Of a DNA stretch of 64,000 nt, positions 58,479 through 64,000 are shown in pieces. Source of the stretch: Pseudomonas cerasi (GTDB lineage: Bacteria > Pseudomonadota > Gammaproteobacteria > Pseudomonadales > Pseudomonadaceae); assembly GCF_900074915.1 (NCBI RefSeq), contig NZ_LT222319.1, positions 310,001 to 374,000 of the forward strand, given 5' to 3'. The translations under genes were made by a program, and so were the position numbers. Within the stretch, counting starts at the first letter, position 1; the number at the start of each line of letters is the position of its first letter. The notes beneath the pieces are model-generated. The model saw only the letters and a program-made list of their open reading frames with translations. It ran no database searches and was not told where the DNA came from.

Positions 58479-58797
58479 TCAGTCTCCCTTGCTGTAAGCC
58501 GGCGACTCCGGTAACGGCCTGCCTGTTTTAGGATCAAGAATCATGGCCTTGGCCAACTGCTCGATCAGCGCTTCGGAAGGCTTGGGCGGCGGGATGTTGG
58601 CTTCACGCTCTTCAACCCATTTCAGCTTGCCATCCCATGCGGGGAGTTTGGCTGGGGGCAGAGGGACAATTTCGTTGATTTCGGGTACTTTTGGATTGGC
58701 GTAAGACCAATCTGAAAGCATGCTCCAAATCTGTTCGTAACGTTCTGCTCGCTCTATATCTTCATGCTGGCCCAAATAATACATACGATTATTCTGC
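58479..58797 (-). pseudogene. 3' fragment of a DUF6396/Sel1-like gene, cut by IS5
   Basis: Encodes the C-terminal ~105 residues (from KQNNRMYYLGQHEDIERAER to PAYSKGD). The segment is nearly identical in plan to residues after GFRGPK in the second copy at 60868-61299. Its 5' end is the IS insertion point. Removing the element and one TTAG copy joins GFRGPK to KQNNRMYYLGQ in one frame and restores a gene of 352 codons, so the split is due to the insertion alone. The proline-rich strip EIVPLPPAKLPAWDGKLKW is typical of DUF6396. Confidence 0.85.
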
Positions 58798-58801
58798 TTA
58801 G

Positions 58802-59994
58802 GGAAACTCTGAAAAAGACTTCCAAATCTGGTGAAATACGCCAGTCCCAAGCACTGAACGGTTGAGTCCCGATGAAGCAGATGTCCTTCGCTGACGCCGA
58901 ATACGCTGGCAAACGCAAACAAACCCGCCGTGAACGCTTCCTGATCGAGATGGATCAGGTCGTGCCCTGGAATGGCTTGGTCAAACTGATCGAGCCACAC
59001 TATCCAAAGGGCGAAGGTGGTCGCCCTGCCTATCCGTTGATGGCGATGTTGCGGGTTCATCTGATGCAAAACTGGTTCGGCTACAGCGATCCGGCCATGG
59101 AAGAATCGCTCTACGAAACCACAATTCTGCGACAGTTTGCAGGACTGCACCTGGATCGGATTCCGGACGAAACCACGATCCTCAATTTCCGCCGACTGCT
59201 GGAGAAACATGAGCTGGCCGGTGGGATTTTGCAGGTCATCAATGGCTATTTGGGCGACCGTGGTTTGTTGCTGCGCCAGGGCACCGTGGTCGATGCAACG
59301 ATCATCCATGCGGCGAGTTCGACCAAGAACGAGGACGGAAAACGTGACCCTGAAATGCACCAGACGAAGAAAGGAAATCAATATTTCTTCGGGATGAAAG
59401 CGCACATCGGTGTCGATGCCGAATCCGGTTTGGTGCATAGCGTGGTGGGCACGGCGGCGAATGTAGCTGACGTAACTCAGGTCGACCAGTTACTGCACGG
59501 AGAAGAAACTTACGTCTCTGGCGACGCGGGCTACACCGGTGTCGAAAAGCGTCCCGAGCATCAAAATCGCCAAATGATATGGTCGATTGCAGCGCGGCCC
59601 AGCAGTTATAAAAAGCATGCAAAGGAAAGTCTGATCGGGCGCATGCGTCGCAAAATCGAATACGCGAAAGCTCAACTGCGCGCCAAGGTTGAGCATCCGT
59701 TTCGAGTGATCAAACGCCAGTTTGGTTATACGAAAGTACGCTTCCGAGGCCTGCTGAAAAACACTGCGCAGCAGACCACGCTATTTGCTCTGTCCAATCT
59801 GTGGATGATGCGAAAACGACTGCTGAATACAGGAGAGGTGCGCCTGTAATGTGGACAATTGACGCTAAAAAGCGCTTGTCCGAAGAAAAAAGAGGAGTTG
59901 GGCGAGGCAAAGGTCTGATTTTCGATTGAAACGACGTTTTTTGAAACTTTGAAGCAACGGGAGGGTTAAAAAGTCTGCCTACTTCAGACCTTCC
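58802..59994. mobile_element. IS5-family insertion sequence, complete, 1193 bp
   Basis: Ends are imperfect inverted repeats: left GGAAACTCTGAAAAAG, right (complement) GGAAGGTCTGAAGTAG. Flanked by a 4-base target duplication TTAG at 58798-58801 and 59995-59998, matching the YTAR preference of IS5. One transposase gene in the middle. Inserted in a DUF6396 gene. Looks intact and potentially mobile. Confidence 0.9.
58872..59849 (+). CDS. IS5-family transposase
   Basis: 325 residues. N-terminal IS5 domain (MSFADAEYAGKRKQTRRERF, with EMDQVVPW) and a DDE catalytic domain: first Asp in GTVVDATIIHA, second in VSGDAGYTGVEKR, Glu in YAKAQLRAKVEHPFRVIK. The full length, lack of stops and flanking duplications suggest an active enzyme. 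Confidence 0.95.
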   Translation: MKQMSFADAEYAGKRKQTRRERFLIEMDQVVPWNGLVKLIEPHYPKGEGGRPAYPLMAMLRVHLMQNWFGYSDPAMEESLYETTILRQFAGLHLDRIPDETTILNFRRLLEKHELAGGILQVINGYLGDRGLLLRQGTVVDATIIHAASSTKNEDGKRDPEMHQTKKGNQYFFGMKAHIGVDAESGLVHSVVGTAANVADVTQVDQLLHGEETYVSGDAGYTGVEKRPEHQNRQMIWSIAARPSSYKKHAKESLIGRMRRKIEYAKAQLRAKVEHPFRVIKRQFGYTKVRFRGLLKNTAQQTTLFALSNLWMMRKRLLNTGEVRL

Positions 59995-60731
59995 TTAGGG
60001 CCGCGAAACCCATTGTTTAGAAATGATGCTGAGCTTTCATCTCCTCCTGCTACTCCCAGTTGAAACGCTTCGAGGGCGGCTTGATACTGCTCATCCTCCG
60101 ATAGATCTACGCCTAATGCTCCAGCAGCCTTTCCATTACCTTGCTCAGCTGCGCAACGCCGCATATTACGAGTAACCTCCACTGCGGCATTAGCAGACTC
60201 TAGCTTTTCGGCCACATAAGCTTGTGCTTGCGCACTCCCCTCGTCCGCCCCCTTGCGAAAGTAGCGCAGTGACATATTTTCGTCTTGTTGCAGCCCAGCT
60301 GCACCCTTCTCAAGGTAGACGGCGACCATGTAATAACCCGAAGCCACATGTGCATCTATCAGTTGCTGGCTAAGTCGTAATCTTTCCTCGCCAGTGAGCT
60401 TGAACTGGCCACGCATAGCGCCGTTCTGCAGGTTGACATTGGCCTTGTAGTGGTTGTTTTCTGCCGCGATGCGATACAGTCTGCCAATTTCGACGTCGAC
60501 TGTTTCATCCTGCTGGATCTGGTTATTTTTCTGTAACCAGCGGGCATACTTGAACAGCATGTCCGTTTCTGCCGACGGGGCCGGGATTTTCTCGTGTACG
60601 CAGGTAAATGCCAGCTTGGCGTTGACTTCGCTCAACTGATTCAGCGGCGCGTCCTTCGTCCGTGAGGTAAGGGCATTGCCGGAGCTGCAGGCGGCCAACA
60701 GCAGGATCGAAAGCAACAAAGTCAAGCGCAT
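59979..60731 (-). pseudogene. 5' fragment of a DUF6396/Sel1-like lipoprotein gene
   Basis: 250 residues: lipobox signal (MRLTLLLSILLLAACSSGN), so the product would be lipid-anchored, then Sel1-like helical repeats (IGRLYRIAAENNHYKANVN, YFRKGADEGSAQAQAYVAE, ALEAFQLGVAGGDESS). It runs ~15 bases into the IS, ending GFRGPKEGLK and a stop. Genuine gene sequence ends at 59995. The intact gene would be 351 residues. Sel1-like lipoproteins of this kind are seen as immunity partners of type VI lipase effectors; here that is only a suggestion. Confidence 0.85.
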
Positions 60732-60867
60732 CAGTCATGGTCCGTCATAGTAGCGTCGCGATAATAAGGTTCAACGAGCGCGCGTCGGGTTTGAGTTTGG
60801 GCAGAGATTTGCATGTGCCGATCACTGTCGACACATGTAAATCTCTGCTTGGCACATGGATCTGTGA

Positions 60868-61299
60868 TCAGTCTTCCTTACTGTAGACCGGAGAGCCTGG
60901 CAACGGCTTGCCTGTTTTAGGGTCAAGCACCATGGCCTTGGCCAGTTGCTCTATCAGTGCTTCGGAAGGCTTGGGTGGCGGGATATTGGCCTCACGTTCT
61001 TCAATCCATTTCAGCTTGCCATCCCAAGCAGGAAGCTTGGCTGGCGGTAGTGGGACGATTTCATTTATTTCAGGGACTTTTGGGTTGGCGTAAGATAATC
61101 TACTGAGTAATCTGCTTATTTGTTTATAACGTTCCGCTCGTTCAAGATCTTCTTTCTGGCCTAAGTAGTACAAACGATCATCCGGTTTTGGGCCGCGAAA
61201 CCCGCTATCCAAAAAAGATGCAGCGGTTTCATTACCTGCTGCCGCTCCAAGTTGAAAAGCTTCAAGAGCTGCTTGATACTGCTTTGCAGTTGATAGATT
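60868..61299 (-). pseudogene. Second DUF6396/Sel1-like gene, 5' part removed by IS66
   Basis: About 143 residues remain (from YNLSTAKQYQAALEAFQLG to SPVYSKED), aligning closely with the neighbouring copy (VDLSEDEQYQAALEAFQLG ... SPAYSKGD). Homology stops at 61299/61300 where the IS66 end begins, so the lipoprotein signal and first Sel1 repeats are lost; they are not found on the far side of the element either. A tandem paralogue of the split gene, 136 bp upstream of it. Confidence 0.85.
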
Positions 61300-61402
61300 G
61301 TAACCGTCCGGGCAACACACCTTCCTGACACCGTCGCTTGAGGCGATGGTGTCCACCCAAATATAGGTGGACACCATTTTTAGCCTTTTTAAGCGGACGC
61401 CC

Positions 61403-61735
61403 ATGCCACAAGAACGCCGTTCCTATTCCAAGTCCTTCAAGGCCCAGGTCATTGCTGAGTGCGCCCAACCTGACACTTCAATTGCCAATGTCGCCTTGAC
61501 CCACAACCTCAATGCAAACCTCGTCCATAAATGGATTCGGGTGCATGCACAGAAAAACCTGACACTTCAAACCGCCTTCATCCCGGTCAAGACATCGCCG
61601 CCGGTGCCGATGCATCAGGCCCTTCCTGCCACGATCCGAATCGAAGTGCCGCATTCAAAAGGCGTAGTCGTGGTGAGTTGGCCGGCAGAAAATGCAGCGG
61701 CGTGTTCTGCTTTCCTGCGAGACCTGCTGCGATGA
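61403..61735 (+). CDS. tnpA: IS66 TnpA-like accessory protein
   Basis: 110 residues from the ATG at 61403 (MPQERRSYSKSFKAQVIAEC). Helix-turn-helix of the transposase-8 type (VIAECAQPDTSIANVALTHN, LNANLVHKWIR). Stop overlaps the tnpB start (ATGA). IS66 elements need all three proteins. Confidence 0.9.
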   Translation: MPQERRSYSKSFKAQVIAECAQPDTSIANVALTHNLNANLVHKWIRVHAQKNLTLQTAFIPVKTSPPVPMHQALPATIRIEVPHSKGVVVVSWPAENAAACSAFLRDLLR

Positions 61736-62067
61736 TCCGCATCGACTCCATCTGGCTTGCCACCGAGCCCATGGACATGCGCGCAGGCACTGAAACTGCG
61801 CTGGCGCGGGTCGTGGCGGTGTTCGGTGCGGCGAAGCCGCACTGTGCTTATCTGTTTGCCAACCGTCGTGCCAATCGCATGAAAGTGCTGGTGCATGATG
61901 GCTTGGGGATTTGGCTTGCTGCCCGGCGCTTGAATCAAGGACGTTTTTTTTGGCCGGGCGTGCGGCACGGCTCTGAAGTCGAGTTGGATGCAGAGCAACT
62001 TCAAGCCTTGGTGCTCGGCTTGCCTTGGCAACGCGTCGGTTCCGGAGCAGCCATCACGGTGCTCTAA
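61732..62067 (+). CDS. tnpB: IS66 TnpB protein
   Basis: 111 residues (MIRIDSIWLATEPMDMRAGT) of the IS66 Orf2 family, with CAYLFANRRANRMKVLVHDG and GRFFWP. Overlaps tnpA by four bases. Function within transposition is not known in detail. Confidence 0.92.
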   Translation: MIRIDSIWLATEPMDMRAGTETALARVVAVFGAAKPHCAYLFANRRANRMKVLVHDGLGIWLAARRLNQGRFFWPGVRHGSEVELDAEQLQALVLGLPWQRVGSGAAITVL

Positions 62068-62150
62068 TTCGCCTGCCATGGCCTGCTTGCCAGCGCAATT
62101 GGCCCATCAGTCTATCGCCGCCACTAGCCCTCTCTGGCAAAATCGGCGGC

Positions 62151-63677
62151 ATGACTTCGCATCCGAATCTCGATCAATTAAACCCTGAAGAACTGCGTGC
62201 CTTGGCGGCGCAGTTGATCCAGCGCGTCGAGACGATGGACAAGCAAATCACTCATCACAAATCGGTCAACGAGAAGCTGGCCCACGAGATCGCGCTGCTC
62301 AAACGCTTCAAGTTTGCCAAGCGCAGCGAGCAGTTGAGCCCGGATCAAGCCAGCCTGCTCGACGACTTGATCGATACGGATATCGCCGCTATCGAAGCCG
62401 AGTTTGAGGCGCTGCAACCGGCACCTGTCGAAGCCAAAGTGCGCCAGCAACCCAAGCGCGCACCGCTGCCACCGCAGTTTCCTCGCACACTGATCCATCA
62501 CGAACCGGACAACAGCCACTGCCAATGTGGCTGTGCCCTCAAACGCATCGGCGAAGACGCCAGCGAAAAGCTCGACTACACGCCCGGCGTGTTCACAGTC
62601 GAACGCCACATCCGTGGAAAGTGGGCCTGCGAACAGTGCGAAACACTGATCCAGGCGCCGGTACCGGCGCACGTCATCGACAAAGGCGTCCCGACCGCAG
62701 GCCTGCTGGCCCACATCATGGTGGCCAAGTTTGCCGACCATCTGCCGCTGTATCGCCAAGAGAAAATCTTCGGCCGCGCCGGGCTGCCCATCGCCCGTTC
62801 GACCTTGGCGCAGTGGGTGGGCAACTGCGGCGTGCAATTACAGCCGCTGGTTGATGCGCTGCGCGAAGCCGTGCTGACGCACGACGTCGTTCACGCCGAC
62901 GAGACGCCGGTACAAATGCTGACGCCTGGTGCGAAAAAAACTCATCGCGCTTACGTCTGGGCCTATGCCACCAGTCAGTTCTCCAACCTGGCGGCGGTCG
63001 TTTACGACTTCAGCCCGAGCCGCGCTGGCGAACATGCCCGAGCCTTCTTGGGCAGTTGGAACGGCAAGCTGGTCTGCGATGACTTTGCCGGCTACAAGGC
63101 AGGCTTTGAACTGGGCGTTACGGAGATCGGCTGCATGGCCCATGCCCGCCGGAAGTTCTTCGACTTGCACGTGACCAACAAGAGCCAGGTCGCCGAAAAA
63201 GCGCTGAACTACATCGCGGCCTTGTACGAAGCTGAACGAGAAGTCCGAGAGCTGGAGCCGGGTGATCGGCAGCGAATACGGCAGGAAAAAGCAGCGCCAA
63301 TCGCCGACGCACTTCATACCTGGATGATCGCCCAAAGACAGCTTGTGCCTGAGGGTTCGGCCATCGCCAAGGCGCTGGATTACAGTCTCAAACGCTGGAT
63401 AGCGCTGACGCGCTATCTCGATGACGGTGCCGTGCCCATCGATAATAACTGGTGCGAGAATCAAATCCGGCCGTGGGCTCTTGGGCGTTCGAACTGGCTG
63501 TTCGCGGGATCGTTACGCAGCGGTAAACGTGCAGCGGCGATCATGAGTTTGATCCAATCGGCGCGACTCAACGGCCATGATCCGTATGCTTATTTGAAGG
63601 ACGTCCTCACGCGCCTGCCGACGCAGCGGGCAAGTGAGATTGCGGAGCTACTACCGCATAGGTGGCGACCGGTTTAG
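62151..63677 (+). CDS. tnpC: IS66 TnpC transposase
   Basis: 508 residues from the ATG at 62151 (MTSHPNLDQLNPEELRALAA). Order: coiled-coil/leucine-zipper helix (residues ~20-60), IS66 N domain, zinc-ribbon with CQCGCALKR and CEQCETLIQ, DDE domain (HADETPVQM, CDDFAGYKAGF, the Glu in NNWCENQIRPWALGR) and the C-terminal IS66 tail. Full length without stops. Confidence 0.95.
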   Translation: MTSHPNLDQLNPEELRALAAQLIQRVETMDKQITHHKSVNEKLAHEIALLKRFKFAKRSEQLSPDQASLLDDLIDTDIAAIEAEFEALQPAPVEAKVRQQPKRAPLPPQFPRTLIHHEPDNSHCQCGCALKRIGEDASEKLDYTPGVFTVERHIRGKWACEQCETLIQAPVPAHVIDKGVPTAGLLAHIMVAKFADHLPLYRQEKIFGRAGLPIARSTLAQWVGNCGVQLQPLVDALREAVLTHDVVHADETPVQMLTPGAKKTHRAYVWAYATSQFSNLAAVVYDFSPSRAGEHARAFLGSWNGKLVCDDFAGYKAGFELGVTEIGCMAHARRKFFDLHVTNKSQVAEKALNYIAALYEAEREVRELEPGDRQRIRQEKAAPIADALHTWMIAQRQLVPEGSAIAKALDYSLKRWIALTRYLDDGAVPIDNNWCENQIRPWALGRSNWLFAGSLRSGKRAAAIMSLIQSARLNGHDPYAYLKDVLTRLPTQRASEIAELLPHRWRPV

Positions 63678-63707
63678 TTGCGCAAGACGGGATGCCCGGA
63701 CGCACCT

Positions 63708-64000
63708 CCAACTGGTGCCATTACCGGTCTACTCAGCCTTTATGCTGGTTATCCATGCATTCCTCCCTACAGCTTCGCCCGGTTCAGCCGATAGTTTTCG
63801 TACCAAGAGAAGCGCGGCAATTCGATCCTGTAACAAAGGAGAGTAAGCGGCTTTTGAGGAAGATCTCTTGGAATGCTTTCATTACCTCATAACCATAAAT
63901 GAGAGATGGGCACTTTTTAACGCCTAAGAAAGCACTCACAGACCTTGAGTGATCGAGAACCCGATGAATTTATTAGCGCCTGCCCTGTTCGTTACCAACC
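63708..64000. other. End of window, no recognised gene
   Basis: 293 bases beyond the IS66 end. One short frame at 63755-63892 (MHSSLQLRPVQPIVFVPREA, 45 residues) has no clear ribosome binding site and no family I know. The DUF6396 5' part expected here is absent. A+T content rises towards the end (63880-63960). Confidence 0.4.

Larger units (their letters stand above)
61300..63707. mobile_element. IS66-family insertion sequence
   Basis: Left end starts GTAACCGTCCGGGCAAC, the GTAA start typical of IS66. Near 63693-63702 the complement reads CGTCCGGGCA, the same core, so the right end is placed at about 63702-63707; the outermost bases do not match well. No 8-base direct repeat of the left flank (GATAGATT) was found on the right. 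Carries tnpA, tnpB, tnpC in order. Confidence 0.82.

Noticed and set aside
58334..58537. 67-residue frame overlapping the DUF6396 3' end
   Set aside because: It overlaps the gene tail in another frame and lacks a ribosome binding site; its last 34 codons (from an internal ATG) look slightly protein-like but match nothing I know.
63755..63892. 45-residue frame after IS66
   Set aside because: No clear ribosome binding site and no family recognised; too short and too near the window end to support as a gene.

Overview
The window is a 64 kb piece of a Pseudomonas chromosome, almost certainly of the P. syringae group. The evidence is gene content (serA, ilvA, ptsP/lgt/thyA, a hut operon with two HutH paralogues, ntrBC-glnA-thiI-typA), two styles of Pseudomonas intergenic REP-like palindrome, GC-rich coding sequence, and IS5- and IS66-family elements. 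No rRNA, tRNA, CRISPR array or prophage was seen.

Layout. 1-15 kb is mostly core metabolism: a DUF4399 protein, serA divergent from a D-2-hydroxyglutarate dehydrogenase-type flavoprotein, a FAH hydrolase, two tandem SdiA-regulated-type proteins, rpiA, ilvA, a DUF2269 protein, a HAD phosphatase, rppH-ptsP, and lgt-thyA. 15.3-18.1 kb is a cadR/cadA metal efflux pair with a MerR-type operator. 18.2-29.6 kb is a minus-strand histidine utilisation operon (hutU, hutX-W-V, a HutH-like protein lacking the MIO triad, hutH, hutT, hutI, hutG). It reads from a sigma-54-type promoter whose expected start falls inside a HutC-type operator. 29.9-32 kb is betT behind a BetI-like palindrome. 32.2-39.2 kb is an accessory nutrient locus: a LacI-type regulator, TonB receptor, flavin monooxygenase, SsuA-like binding protein and aldo/keto reductase. 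39.4-49.3 kb is the nitrogen block (glnG, glnL, two DUF4124 proteins, a probable secreted chorismate mutase, glnA with sigma-54/NtrC-like signals), followed by thiI and typA. 49.4-53.7 kb is a polyol locus (DeoR regulator, SmoS-like sorbitol dehydrogenase, SmoE/MtlE-like binding protein, MtlR-like regulator) with no transporter permease or ATPase. Then come a CPA1 antiporter, small exported proteins and an OprD-family porin gene broken by a frameshift. 57.9-64 kb is a degraded accessory region: two related DUF6396/Sel1-like lipoprotein genes, one split by a complete IS5-family element (TTAG target duplication) and the other cut by an IS66-family element.

The genes together suggest a plant-associated scavenger: histidine, choline, polyol and possibly organosulfur uptake, tied to NtrBC/sigma-54 nitrogen control. 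The most unusual items are the HutH paralogue precisely lacking Ala-Ser-Gly, the secreted chorismate mutase beside glnA, the apparently deleted polyol transporter genes, and the twice-hit DUF6396 locus.
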